A DNA stretch of 64,000 nucleotides from Natrarchaeobius halalkaliphilus (GCF_003841485.1 NZ_REFY01000002.1:124001-188000), one strand, 5' to 3'. Shown: positions 45,687 through 54,926, numbered from the stretch's first letter. Numbers and translations are program-made. The notes: generated from the letters alone by a model not told the origin.

Positions 45687-46697
45687 ATGAGCTTTGGGAC
45701 GGAGACACGGACCCGGCTCGAGTCCGTGCGCCGGTATCCGTCAGATCTCGCGGCCGTCTCGGTGCTCGCGGTGTTCTCGTACGTCGTGATCGCGTCGGTC
45801 CCCGATGGAAACGTCGTCCGGCTGTTTCTGGTCGTCCCGTTCGCGCTCTTTCTCCCGGGCTATGCGGTTGCGTCGATTCTGTTTCCGGCGGGCAGCCGTG
45901 ACGCACGGGAAACGGCGTCGGGCGATCTCGAGCGACGGACCGGTGGAATCGACCTTCTCGAGCGTCTCGGACTGTCGTTCGCGCTGTCGCTTGCGGTCGT
46001 CCCGCTGGTCGTCCTCTCGGTCGCGGTGACGGAGTGGGGCCTCGGAACCGAATCAGTCGCGGCGGGGATCGGCCTCGTCACCATCGCGCTCGCACAGATC
46101 GGGGTCGTTCGTCGCCTTCGGACGCCGGAGTCGATCCGATTTAACCCCTCGTCGATCGTGACGGCGATCCGCGCTCGACGCGACCACGAGTCCCGACTGA
46201 CGCTTTCTTCGGTCCTGCTCGTCGTTGCGATCGGGACGGCAGTCGGCGCGTTGCTCTTTGGGTTCTTTGCGCCGGCCTCAGCGGGCGGCTTCACCGAGCT
46301 CGGATTGTACTCCGAAACCGACGACGGCGAGCTCGTGGCTGGCGAGATCCCGAACGAAATCGAACCGGGCGAGTCGGTCCCGGTCACGGTTTCGGTCGAC
46401 AATCAGGAAGGGGACGATCGAGAGTACGCGATCGTCGTCCAGCAGCAATCCGTCGAAGCGGGTGAGGTGACTGAGCGAACGGCAGTCGGTGAGATCGAAC
46501 TCGAGGTTCCAAACGGTGAAACCGAAACGATCGAACCGGAGATCACGCCGGATGCGGCCGTCAACGAGACCGTTCGAATCAGCGTACTCCTCTACGAGGA
46601 TGGCGACGTTCCGGCGATACCCACGAACGAAAACGCAGACCAGGAAACGTACGTTTGGGTGACCGTCACTGAGGACCCAGAGGCTGCGGACGATTGA
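45687..46697 (+). CDS. DUF1616 membrane protein
   Basis: 336 residues. Four or five membrane helices in the first ~190 residues (including FLVVPFALFLPGYAVASILF, a DUF1616 hallmark) are followed by an extracytoplasmic beta-sandwich-like domain (IEPGESVPVTVSVDNQEGDD) ending at an acidic C-terminus. DUF1616 genes recur in archaeal surface-glycan loci, but the biochemical role is unknown. It is the first gene of the locus proper. Confidence 0.85.
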   Translation: MSFGTETRTRLESVRRYPSDLAAVSVLAVFSYVVIASVPDGNVVRLFLVVPFALFLPGYAVASILFPAGSRDARETASGDLERRTGGIDLLERLGLSFALSLAVVPLVVLSVAVTEWGLGTESVAAGIGLVTIALAQIGVVRRLRTPESIRFNPSSIVTAIRARRDHESRLTLSSVLLVVAIGTAVGALLFGFFAPASAGGFTELGLYSETDDGELVAGEIPNEIEPGESVPVTVSVDNQEGDDREYAIVVQQQSVEAGEVTERTAVGEIELEVPNGETETIEPEITPDAAVNETVRISVLLYEDGDVPAIPTNENADQETYVWVTVTEDPEAADD

Positions 46698-47019
46698 CAT
46701 CCCCCGCATTGAATCGGAGTCGTTTTCCGTGACTTGTGGCACCACCGCCGCGTCGTAACGTTTCGTACCACCGCCGCATCGTGACGTTTCGTACCACCGC
46801 TGTGAGTTCGCCGGAGAGGGTTCTGTGGGATCGTTGGGAGGACTCGCCCGCGAATCGGGGCGATAACACCTCTGGAGACAGGCACATCCGAACGGCGGAT
46901 ACGTTCAGCTTCCAGCGCGGTTCTAGTTAGCGCTAGGCCGGCTGGAGCGACCGTGGCGACAGGAGAGTGGACGTCTCGGCCCGTCTCGTTCGTTCGAGAA
47001 ACGGGGTTCGACTCGAGGA
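46698..47019. other. Gene-free stretch between DUF1616 and a wHTH gene
   Basis: No supported coding sequence. Besides the tandem repeat it has a CCCGCG..CGGGGCG inverted pattern near 46847-46865. Nothing identifies an insertion element. Confidence 0.4.
46741..46806. repeat. 26-bp tandem repeat, 2.5 units
   Basis: ACCACCGCCGCGTCGTAACG begins unit 1 (46741-46766). Unit 2 (46767-46792) differs at two positions, and a partial third begins at 46793. It lies in a gene-free stretch. Confidence 0.85.
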
Positions 47020-47556
47020 CTACCGACTCGCACGGACGAACGGGACCTCGAGATCGGGTCGGCGGGAAACGTACTGGGCGACCGATAGCGCGAAAACGAC
47101 GAGACAGAGGCCGAGCGCGACGACAGGGACGACCTCGTTCGTCGCCGGACCGATCGAGAGCCAGCCGAGACCGAACGCGATCACACCGACCGTGGCCGCC
47201 GTCACGTAGAGACGGTGCCATGGGCGCTCGCTCCCGAGACGGCGGTCGAGGTACGGTTCGAAGACTTCCTCGCTCGGGAGGAGTTCGATCGCGTGCGCTT
47301 CGGGGTCCCAGTCGACGATCCCGTGGTCCTCGAGCATCGGCAGGTGGGTCTGATAGAGCGAAATGTACACCCGCCGCCGTTGCGTGCGGGTGACATCGTC
47401 CGGAGGAGTGTCGTTCTCCCAGGCAGCGACCTGTTCGACGAGCGGTGCGAGGTCACAGGATCCACCCTTGCGTTTCAAGTACTGAACGGCATGTCGTCTT
47501 CGGGCGTTGCTGAACACGTCGAACAGCTCGGCCTGGGTGAGTTCGTGTTCAGACAT
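47020..47556 (-). CDS. DUF7344 winged-helix protein with two membrane helices
   Basis: 178 residues. The N-terminal domain (FDVFSNARRRHAVQYLKRKG, then YISLYQTHLPMLEDHGIVDWD) is the haloarchaeal DUF7344 winged helix. Two hydrophobic segments (YVTAATVGVIAFGLGWLSI and VVPVVALGLCLVVFALSVA) anchor it to the membrane. A membrane-tethered regulator is plausible. Such genes often occur beside glycosylation loci. No ATAACAAA motif precedes it. Confidence 0.82.
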   Translation of the reverse strand: MSEHELTQAELFDVFSNARRRHAVQYLKRKGGSCDLAPLVEQVAAWENDTPPDDVTRTQRRRVYISLYQTHLPMLEDHGIVDWDPEAHAIELLPSEEVFEPYLDRRLGSERPWHRLYVTAATVGVIAFGLGWLSIGPATNEVVPVVALGLCLVVFALSVAQYVSRRPDLEVPFVRASR

Positions 47557-47984
47557 GGGTTCCCTCGCGTTCCCGGGCCGAAAACCGGCCGGGCGTGGTC
47601 GGATACCTCACGACCTTGACTGCCACATGCTCTCCCTTTACTATCTCACGGCTACCCTCTCGAAAGCCGATTATACCGGTTAGCGGTCGTGACTGACGCC
47701 TAATCCGACGTTTCCCGGTATCTGACCGACGAGCGGGGGGAATCCCACGATGGCGCGAGCAATACCGCACTACCGGTTCCGTGGTTCAGCGAAGCTGTAG
47801 TTCGTCACTACGGATCCGTCAAGGCAGGGATAACAAAACCTCGTTACCGGCTGTATCAGGACGATTCCCACCCGGGTATCGAGTAACCGATGACACAGCG
47901 CTACCGACGACGACGATCACGAGTTCGATCACCGACGACAGGCCCTCCCTCGAGGCCCCCGACACCGGCCGGAGGTGTCCCGTA
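47557..47984. other. Upstream region of the sugar operon
   Basis: No supported gene. It holds AT-rich boxes for the minus-strand wHTH gene (near 47633-47640) and GATTATACC (about 47668), and the ATAACAAAACC motif at 47830-47840. The ribosome-binding site GGAGGTG is at 47971-47977. Confidence 0.45.
47830..47840 (+). promoter_or_regulatory. ATAACAAAACC motif upstream of the sugar operon
   Basis: Matches the shared motif with one change (A for G). It lies 144 bases before the first start codon, so either a long leader or an upstream operator is implied. Confidence 0.45.
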
Positions 47985-48563
47985 ATGGGCGGGCTCGTTC
48001 AGGGGAACGGGTGTACGATCGACGAGGACGTAACGACCGGATACGGCGAGTTCGACGAACCGACGCGGATCGGACACGACGGGACGATTCGAGCCGGCTC
48101 GATCGTCTACGGTGACGTCACGATCGGGGACAGGGTTTCGACCGGACACGACGTGTTGATCCGAGAAGGGACCAGGATCGGGGACGACGTTCTCGTCGGC
48201 ACGAAAACCGTGATCGACGGACGAACGACGATCGGGTCGCGCGTGAGCCTCCAGACGAACGTCTACGTTCCGACGGAGACGACGATCGGCAGCGACGTGT
48301 TCGTCGGTCCGAGCGCGGTGCTGACGAACGACGAGTATCCGGTCCGAAGCGATGGACAACTCCAGGGGCCGACGATCGAGGATGGCGCGTCGATCGGTGC
48401 GAACGCCACGCTGTTGCCGGGCGTCACGATCGGAGAGAACGCCTTCGTCGCGGCCGGTGCCGTCGTCACCGACGACGTTCCAGCTGATACGCTCGCCGTC
48501 GGATCGCCAGCCACCACACGACCGCTACCTGCGGCCCTCGAGGGGGCGAACCAGATCGCATGA
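47985..48563 (+). CDS. Sugar N-acetyltransferase, left-handed beta-helix (WbpD-like)
   Basis: 192 residues, almost the length of bacterial WbpD. Imperfect hexapeptide repeats run through the protein (IGHDGTIRAGSIVYGDVTIG, IGDDVLVGTKTVIDG, IGANATLLPGVTIGENAFVAA), giving a trimeric beta helix. ATG at 47985 is set by GGAGGTG seven bases upstream. In WbpD the enzyme acetylates the 3-amino group of UDP-GlcNAc(3NH2)A. The stop overlaps the aminotransferase start (ATGA). Confidence 0.85.
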   Translation: MGGLVQGNGCTIDEDVTTGYGEFDEPTRIGHDGTIRAGSIVYGDVTIGDRVSTGHDVLIREGTRIGDDVLVGTKTVIDGRTTIGSRVSLQTNVYVPTETTIGSDVFVGPSAVLTNDEYPVRSDGQLQGPTIEDGASIGANATLLPGVTIGENAFVAAGAVVTDDVPADTLAVGSPATTRPLPAALEGANQIA

Positions 48564-49822
48564 CCGATACGACCGAGACTGAAACCGAGACCGATGCGAC
48601 CGTCGAATCGAGAACGAACGACCGGTCCACCGATGGTGGCGTCGACGCCGACTCGAGTGGCGGCGCCGCCGGATCGAGGTCGCGACCGAGTGCGGACGCT
48701 GAGGGTCGACGAGACGAGCCGATAGCGATCGCGGATCCGGCGCTCGGAGACGATGCAAAGCGCCGGGTCGAGTCGGTTATCGACGCCGGCGAGCTCGCGG
48801 ATGGTCCAGAAGTCAGGGCCTTCGAAGCCGCGTTCGCGGACTACTGCCGAACCGACGAGGCCGTCGCGACCTCGAACGGAACCACGGCGCTGCACGCTGC
48901 TCTCGAGGCCCTCGGCGTCGACAACGGCGACGCCGTCGTTACCTCGCCGTTCTCGTTCGTCGCGAGCGCGAACGCGATCCGACTCGCCGGCGGGACGCCG
49001 GTGTTCGCCGACGTCGATCCCGAAACCTACACCCTGGACCCGCACGACGTCGAGCGGGTTCTCGCGGAACGAGACGACGTGGTCGGACTCTTGCCGGTCC
49101 ACCTGTACGGATTGGCCGCGGACATGCCGTCGCTCTGCGATCTCGCTGACGATCACGATCTCTTCGTCCTCGAGGACGCCTGTCAGGCACACGGAGCCGA
49201 AATCGATGGCGACCGTGCCGGCGGGTTGGGTGATGCGGCCTGTTTCTCGTTCTATCCGACCAAGAACATGACGACCGGCGAGGGCGGGATCGTCACCACC
49301 GACGACGCGGATCTCGCTGACCGAATCTCGAGTTACGTCAACCACGGCCGGGAAACGAGCGGAACGGGAGGGTACGAACACGTCCGGCTCGGTCACAACT
49401 TCCGAATGACGAGCCTCGCGGCGGCGATCGGACGCGCACAGCTCGAGCGCCTCCCCGATCTCACCCGGACGCGACGCGACCACGCGGCGTACTACGACGA
49501 CCGGTTCGACGACCTCTCGCTCGAGACGCCGACGGAGCCACCCGGCTACCGACACGTCTACCATCAGTACACGGTTCGAGTTGACGATCGAGATGGACTT
49601 CGAGACGCACTCGAGAGCCGGAACGTCGATTCGGCGGTGTACTACGGGACGCCGATCCATCGACAGCCGGCCTACGAGACCGTCAGCACCGCAGCAGCGC
49701 AGCTTCCGAAAGCGGAGCGAGCGGCCGAAACGGTTCTCTCGCTTCCCGTCCACCCGGGTCTCTCGACACGCGACCTCGAAACGGTCGCCGAAACAGTCCG
49801 CGATTCGCTCGAAACCACATGA
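48560..49822 (+). CDS. DegT/DnrJ/EryC1 sugar aminotransferase (WbpE-like)
   Basis: 420 residues. After a ~55-residue Thr/Asp/Ser-rich extension the PLP aminotransferase fold begins (IAIADPALGDDAKRRVESVI). GTTALHAALEAL binds PLP phosphate, and the internal aldimine Lys is in FYPTKNMTTGEGG near residue 235. HNFRMTSLAAAIGRAQLERL is a family signature. With the flanking dehydrogenases it should aminate a 3-keto UDP-sugar. Overlaps both neighbours by four bases. Confidence 0.9.
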   Translation: MTDTTETETETDATVESRTNDRSTDGGVDADSSGGAAGSRSRPSADAEGRRDEPIAIADPALGDDAKRRVESVIDAGELADGPEVRAFEAAFADYCRTDEAVATSNGTTALHAALEALGVDNGDAVVTSPFSFVASANAIRLAGGTPVFADVDPETYTLDPHDVERVLAERDDVVGLLPVHLYGLAADMPSLCDLADDHDLFVLEDACQAHGAEIDGDRAGGLGDAACFSFYPTKNMTTGEGGIVTTDDADLADRISSYVNHGRETSGTGGYEHVRLGHNFRMTSLAAAIGRAQLERLPDLTRTRRDHAAYYDDRFDDLSLETPTEPPGYRHVYHQYTVRVDDRDGLRDALESRNVDSAVYYGTPIHRQPAYETVSTAAAQLPKAERAAETVLSLPVHPGLSTRDLETVAETVRDSLETT

Positions 49823-50889
49823 GTACGGAACGAACACCTCTAACGTCACTGCCGGTTCGCGTCGGCGTCATCGGCGTCGGCGCGATGGGGAAAAATCACG
49901 CGCGAATATACAGCGAACTGCGAGACGTAGATCTCGTCGGCGTCACCGACCGGGATACCGACGCCGCCACTCGAGTCGCTGGGGAGTACGGAACCGAATC
50001 GCTCGCGCTCGAGCGGCTGCTCGAGCGATGCGACGCGGTCAGCGTTGCCGTTCCGACCCACGTCCACGCCGACGTGGTTTCGCGGTGTTTCGAGGCCGGC
50101 GTTCACGTGCTCGTCGAGAAGCCGATCGCGGAGACGATCGAGGAGGGACGAGAGATGGCGGCCCACGCTCGCGACGCCGGGCTGCTCTTGCAGGTCGGCC
50201 ACATCGAGCGGTTCAATCCGGCGGTTCGGACGGTCAGCGAGCTGATCGACGATCTGGACGTGATCAGCCTGGAAGCCGAGCGTCTCGGCCCGCCCACCGA
50301 CCGATCGGCGCTGGGAAACGTCGTCTTCGATCTGATGGTCCACGACGTCGACATCGTCGGTGCAATCCTCGGTGCCGAGCCGGACTCGATCTCAGCGATG
50401 GGAACCGGTGATGGCAAGTACGCGACTGCGACGGTCGAATACGACGACGTCGTGGCGAGGCTCACGGCGAGTCGAGTCACCCAGAAGAAGGTGCGCAAGC
50501 TCACGGTGACCGCTCGAGAGTGCCTCGTCGAGGTCGACTACCTCGAGCAGTCCGTGCTGATCCATCGCGACTCCTATCCAGAGTACCTGATCGACGACGG
50601 ACAGCGCCGCTACCGACACGAGAGCGTCGTCGAGCGCCCGCGAGTCGACAACGGCGAACCGCTCCGTCACGAACTCGAGTCGTTCCTCGAGGCGGCCCGG
50701 ACCGGGTCGGAACCGGTGGTGACGGCCCAGGACGGGATCGACGCGCTCGAGACGGTCCAGCGGATCGACGGGATCGTTTCCGACGACGGGCACTCGGATG
50801 AGGAGGGACAGGCCCAACAGCGCGAGCAAGACGGAGCGCAGCCGGACCACGAATCGGATCAGGAACGCGAACAGGAGGTGCAGGCCTGA
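49819..50889 (+). CDS. Gfo/Idh/MocA oxidoreductase (UDP-sugar 3-dehydrogenase, WbpB-like)
   Basis: 356 residues. NAD-binding VGVIGVGAMGKNHARIYSEL near residue 14, EKPIAET near residue 98 and the catalytic-region VFDLMVHDVDIVGAILG are typical. In WbpB and WlbA this enzyme oxidises C3 of a UDP-HexNAc uronic acid to feed the aminotransferase. The C-terminal ~30 residues are Gln/Glu-rich low complexity. Its stop overlaps the next start (TGATG). Confidence 0.88.
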   Translation: MSTERTPLTSLPVRVGVIGVGAMGKNHARIYSELRDVDLVGVTDRDTDAATRVAGEYGTESLALERLLERCDAVSVAVPTHVHADVVSRCFEAGVHVLVEKPIAETIEEGREMAAHARDAGLLLQVGHIERFNPAVRTVSELIDDLDVISLEAERLGPPTDRSALGNVVFDLMVHDVDIVGAILGAEPDSISAMGTGDGKYATATVEYDDVVARLTASRVTQKKVRKLTVTARECLVEVDYLEQSVLIHRDSYPEYLIDDGQRRYRHESVVERPRVDNGEPLRHELESFLEAARTGSEPVVTAQDGIDALETVQRIDGIVSDDGHSDEEGQAQQREQDGAQPDHESDQEREQEVQA

Positions 50890-52355
50890 TGGTCGACGGC
50901 GATGGACTCTACGGCTCGAGTCGGTCAGACGAGCAACAGCGGGCGCTGTTGACGAGCGGCCGCGTTCCGGTCGCCGTCTACGGGCTCGGAAAAATGGGGT
51001 TGCCCCTCGCTGGGGTCTACGCGGAGACGACCGGCAACGTCACCGGCGTCGACATCGATCCGTCCGTCGTCGGGACCGTGACGAACGGCGAGAGTCACGT
51101 CGTCGGCGAGCCGGGACTCGAGGCTCTAATCGCGGATCAGGTCGCCGCCGGACGCCTCGAGGCGACGACGGACGGAACGGCCGCAGCCGAGCGTGCCCGG
51201 ATCCACGTCGTGATCGTTCCGACGTTGCTCGACGACCGCCAGAAACCGGATCTCTCGACCGTCGATTCGGTGGCGGATGACATCGCGGCTGGACTCTCCC
51301 CTGGTGATCTGGTGATCGCGGAATCGACCCTGCCGCCGGGAACCTGTCGGGACGTCCTGCGGCCGCATCTGGCGGGCAAGAGCGGGCTCGAGTCCGACGC
51401 GTTCGGGCTGGCGTTCTGTCCCGAGCGCACTTCCTCGGGGACGGCGCTTCGGGACGTTCGCGGTCAGTATCCGAAAGTCGTCGGCGGCGTCGACGCGGAA
51501 AGCGGACGGGCGGCCGCCATCGTCTACGACGAGCTCTCGAGCAACGACGTCCACCTCGTCTCGGATGCCACGACCGCCGAGGCGGTGAAGGTCTTCGAGG
51601 GGATCTATCGCGACGTCAACATCGCGCTCGCGAACGAACTTGGACGGCTGGCCGACGAGCTCGAAATCTCGGTTCGGGAGGCGATCGAGACGGCGAACGA
51701 CCTTCCCATGTGTCAGATCCACGACCCCGGCCCCGGCGTTGGCGGTCACTGCATTCCTTACTATCCGCACTTCCTCCTCTCGCGGATGACTGAACCGATG
51801 GAGTTGACACGAACGGCGCGAACGGTGAACGACGGGATGCCGACCGTCACTGCCGACCGCCTCGAGGAGGAGCTCTCGTCCGTCGGAACCTCGATCGCGG
51901 AGGCATCGGTCGTCGTGCTCGGGCTCACCTACCGCGCCGGCGTCGAGGAAACCCGCGCCTCGCCGGCGATCGACCTCGTCGAAACGCTCGAGGATCGCGG
52001 CGCGGCCGTCGCCGGCATCGATCCGCTCGTCGATCCGGCGAGTTGCGGCGCTCGCCCGGTCGAGATCGATCGGCTCGAGGAGGAGCACTTCGATGCGGCC
52101 GTCATCGTCACGCCCCACGAGGAGTTCGATCGAATTCCCTGGACGGCACTCGAGTCGATGATCGTCGTCGACACGCGAGACGCGATGGATCTTTCCGGAA
52201 CCGACCACCGAGTGTATACGCTCGCCGGGTCCGCCGACGGACGGCGACCCCGCGCCGGAGCGAGCGGGGACGCAGTCGACCGTCCGGACGGCGAGCCCGG
52301 ATCCGAGCACGGAACCGCGAGCGTGCGCCGAACGGACGGGGGAAACGATGTATAA
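50889..52355 (+). CDS. UDP-sugar 6-dehydrogenase (UDP-HexNAc to uronate)
   Basis: 488 residues. Rossmann start VAVYGLGKMGLPLAGVYAE, central helix with AVKVFEGIYRDVNIALANEL, and the catalytic Cys in GVGGHCIPYYPHF. The closest pattern is UDP-GlcNAc or UDP-ManNAc 6-dehydrogenase (WbpA/WecC). It oxidises C6 to a uronic acid with two NAD. A low-complexity C-terminus of ~50 residues follows the UDP-binding domain. Overlaps the glycosyltransferase start by eight bases. Confidence 0.9.
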   Translation: MVDGDGLYGSSRSDEQQRALLTSGRVPVAVYGLGKMGLPLAGVYAETTGNVTGVDIDPSVVGTVTNGESHVVGEPGLEALIADQVAAGRLEATTDGTAAAERARIHVVIVPTLLDDRQKPDLSTVDSVADDIAAGLSPGDLVIAESTLPPGTCRDVLRPHLAGKSGLESDAFGLAFCPERTSSGTALRDVRGQYPKVVGGVDAESGRAAAIVYDELSSNDVHLVSDATTAEAVKVFEGIYRDVNIALANELGRLADELEISVREAIETANDLPMCQIHDPGPGVGGHCIPYYPHFLLSRMTEPMELTRTARTVNDGMPTVTADRLEEELSSVGTSIAEASVVVLGLTYRAGVEETRASPAIDLVETLEDRGAAVAGIDPLVDPASCGARPVEIDRLEEEHFDAAVIVTPHEEFDRIPWTALESMIVVDTRDAMDLSGTDHRVYTLAGSADGRRPRAGASGDAVDRPDGEPGSEHGTASVRRTDGGNDV

Positions 52356-53439
52356 GGGAAAAACGATCGGCGTCGTCGTCACGGCCTACGACGAGTCGGC
52401 GTTCGTCGGTCGGGTCATCGAGACGGTACCCGACTTCGTCGACCGGATCTACGTCGTCGACGACGCGTCGCCGGACGACAGTTGGGCGGTGATCCAGCGC
52501 GTCGCCTCGAGGATGAACGACCGCGTCGAACCGTCGCGGGCGGTGGCCGACGGTGGGGATAGTGCCGACGGCGAAGCCGGTCGTCGCGTGATGACGATCC
52601 GCCACGAGGAAAACCGCGGCTACGGTGGCGCGGTCAAGACGGGGTACGAACGAGCCTCTGAGGACGGTATCGACGTCGTCGCCGTGATGAACGGCGACGG
52701 TCAGATGGATCCCGCGATTCTCGACCGGATCATCGATCCCGTCGCCACCGGCGAGGCGGACTACGCCAAGGGAAACAGACTGCTCCACCCGGACGACCGA
52801 GAGGGGATGTCGTCGTTCCGGCTGCTCGGAAACGCGATGCTCACCGGTCTCTCGAAGTTCGCGTCCGGCTACTGGACGATCGGGGATCCCCAGAACGGCT
52901 ACACTGCGATCTCGGGTGAGACGATCGAGGAACTCGACCTCGAGTCGATCACCGATCAGTACGGCTTCCTGAATCACATCCTCACCCATCTCAACCTCAA
53001 CGGCTGTCGCGTCGCGGACGTCTCGATGTCCGCGGTCTACGGGGACGAGGAGAGCAGTATTCGGTACGTCCCCTTCGTTCGCTACGTCTCGTTGCTGTTG
53101 CTCCAGAGTTTCCTCTGGCGGCTCAAACGACGCTACGTGCTCGAGGGGTTTCACCCGACCGTACTCTTTTATGCAACTGGGGCTACCGGCCTGGCCGGCG
53201 GAGCGTTCTGTCTTCTCGGTGCGCTCGGTCGAAGCCTCCGCGGAAAGGAGGGGTTTTCGGGCGGAATCGCCGCGTTCGTCGCCGTTTTGCTCGGCCTCGT
53301 CTCGCTCGGAATCGCGATCTCGATGGACGCCGACGAGAGCGAGGAACTCGAGGTGACGTACTACGAGTACAGCGGCGAGGAGACGGAGATCGACCGGCCG
53401 GCAGACCGACCGATCGAAGCACACCAGCAGCTGGACTGA
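52348..53439 (+). CDS. Family 2 glycosyltransferase with C-terminal membrane helices (AglJ/dolichol-phosphate-sugar type)
   Basis: 363 residues. GT-A domain with VVVTAYDESAFVGRVIETVP, DDASPDD and the metal-binding MNGDGQMDP. Two membrane helices lie at about residues 270-292 and 305-325. Such enzymes transfer a sugar from its nucleotide to dolichol phosphate or to a lipid-linked glycan at the inner membrane face. Last gene of the five-gene operon, so it probably uses the sugar made by the preceding four. Confidence 0.9.
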   Translation: MYKGKTIGVVVTAYDESAFVGRVIETVPDFVDRIYVVDDASPDDSWAVIQRVASRMNDRVEPSRAVADGGDSADGEAGRRVMTIRHEENRGYGGAVKTGYERASEDGIDVVAVMNGDGQMDPAILDRIIDPVATGEADYAKGNRLLHPDDREGMSSFRLLGNAMLTGLSKFASGYWTIGDPQNGYTAISGETIEELDLESITDQYGFLNHILTHLNLNGCRVADVSMSAVYGDEESSIRYVPFVRYVSLLLLQSFLWRLKRRYVLEGFHPTVLFYATGATGLAGGAFCLLGALGRSLRGKEGFSGGIAAFVAVLLGLVSLGIAISMDADESEELEVTYYEYSGEETEIDRPADRPIEAHQQLD

Positions 53440-53609
53440 TGCGATTTGCTGTTTCGGTGTCCAGCGTAGGTTCCGGATGGTCGGGGCGGTCCGTCGTGAC
53501 GGTCGCGGTTGCGTCGGCAGCGGCGTCCAGGAGCCCGTACGATCCGTTTTTAGTCGGTAGTCCGATCCGGTCGAAACCGTCGGACGTACGGACGCATCGT
53601 GCGAGCCGA

Positions 53610-54710
53610 CTACTCCGACGCCGACCGCGGTGCGAGTGCGTCCCTCGTCCGGTCGGTAACCCGCTCGAGCGTTCCCCTCGCCGTTGCGACGTCGACCAGC
53701 AGGTCAGTCAGGTCGGTTAGTCCGCCGACGTACTCCCGTCGGCGTCGCTGCCACCGCTCGTCGGCCGTCTCGTCGGTGAGAAGCGCCAGAGCGCGATCCC
53801 GAACTGCCGCGTACTCGTCGAACTGTTCCGCGAGGCCGACTCGCTCGAGTTCCCGGAACTCGCCGTACTCGTGATCGTCGCTCCCGCGATACCGGAGTGC
53901 GGGCGTGCCGAGGAGTGCGGCCTCGTTGACCATCGTACCCGTATCCGCGACCAGCAGCGACGCTTCGGCCATCGCGTCGTGGATCAGCGCTGGATGTAAG
54001 TCGTACGGACGAGCCGGCAGTCCGGACAGGTCCATCTCGCCACTCTCGTCGGAGACGAAGACGGTCGCGCGTTCGCTCAGTCGCTCTACCAACTCCCGTC
54101 GCTCGCGTGATTTGAATCCCTCGAGGCCGCCATCGTGGAGCGCGTCGAGGGCGTTGAACCGTACCAGCGCGAACGGTTCGTCCGCGCCGACGCCGAGGTA
54201 CTCGCGAACGGCACCGTCGGGTTCGAACACCGCCGGGTGGAGGTAGGCGCACTCTTTGAAGCCCTCGAAGGTGTAGTGGTCGCTCCCGAGATCGCGGCGG
54301 GTGACCGCCGGCGAGAGGATGCAGTCCGCGAACGGACGGGACACGGTGTGGTTGAAGTCGCCGGGTTCGTCGTCGAGAACGAGGACGGTCGGCGCTCGAG
54401 CGATCGTTCCCGCGAGGGCGGCGTACGGCCCCCGACCGAAGACGACGTCCGGTCGGAATCGCAGCGACTGTGACGTGATCCGAGCCGCCTGCTCCGTGAG
54501 CTCGCGAGCGAGCCTGGGTTTCGACGGGGCGGCCGTCTCGTGGGTACCGTACCGTCGGTAGGGAAGACCGAAGAACTCGAGTAGGTCGGTCGTACAGGCG
54601 TACTCCCTCGTCAGAACGAGTACCTCGTGTCCGGCCCCCTCGAGTCGGGAGACGGCGTGGCGGTACAGGTGAACGTGGGCGGGCGTATTGGCGAAGACGA
54701 GAATCCGCAT
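53610..54710 (-). CDS. DUF354 protein (GT-B-fold, sugar-related)
   Basis: 366 residues. RILVFANTPAHVHLYRHAVSRL starts the first Rossmann-like domain; YAALAGTIARAPTVLVLDDE and a second domain with LVADTGTMVNEAALLGTPAL complete a GT-B-like fold related to UDP-GlcNAc 2-epimerase and glycosyltransferases. Its activity is not established; a 2-epimerase or a transferase step would both fit. It has its own motif copy 23 bases upstream. Convergent with the sugar operon. Confidence 0.85.
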   Translation of the reverse strand: MRILVFANTPAHVHLYRHAVSRLEGAGHEVLVLTREYACTTDLLEFFGLPYRRYGTHETAAPSKPRLARELTEQAARITSQSLRFRPDVVFGRGPYAALAGTIARAPTVLVLDDEPGDFNHTVSRPFADCILSPAVTRRDLGSDHYTFEGFKECAYLHPAVFEPDGAVREYLGVGADEPFALVRFNALDALHDGGLEGFKSRERRELVERLSERATVFVSDESGEMDLSGLPARPYDLHPALIHDAMAEASLLVADTGTMVNEAALLGTPALRYRGSDDHEYGEFRELERVGLAEQFDEYAAVRDRALALLTDETADERWQRRRREYVGGLTDLTDLLVDVATARGTLERVTDRTRDALAPRSASE

Positions 54711-54733
54711 CGAACGCTGATTGTCGCCCGCAG

Positions 54734-54744
54734 CGCTTTGTAAT
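54734..54744 (-). promoter_or_regulatory. ATTACAAAGCG motif upstream of the DUF354 gene
   Basis: Matches the shared motif with one change. Its near edge is 23 bases from the ATG at 54710, the position of a promoter core for a leaderless transcript. Confidence 0.45.
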
Positions 54745-54915
54745 CGTACACGTACAGGCGACCGTCGTCTGCGGCCGGATCCGGGCGGGATCAGATCGGA
54801 GAGTGAACAGCCGGGACGGAGCGACTCGGGATGGGACGACCGTCTGCGGAAGGAGCGCGGTTCACCGCCCGAGCGCGCCGGTCGACTCGAGGCGGTCGGT
54901 CCGAAAAAGAGACGG

Positions 54916-54926
54916 TTAACAAAGCG
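54916..54926 (+). promoter_or_regulatory. TTAACAAAGCG motif upstream of the GT4 gene
   Basis: One mismatch to the shared motif. It ends 29 bases before the ATG at 54956. Confidence 0.45.

Noticed and set aside
46698-46940. Possible remnant of an IS200/IS605-type element (CATCCCCCGCATTG-like sequence, GC-rich inverted patterns)
   Set aside because: No transposase or TnpB residues can be recognised in any frame and the end sequences do not match clearly.
48263-49849. Open frame of 528 codons antisense to the aminotransferase gene
   Set aside because: Shadow of the acetyltransferase/aminotransferase frames; Val/Arg-rich composition is unlike a real haloarchaeal protein.
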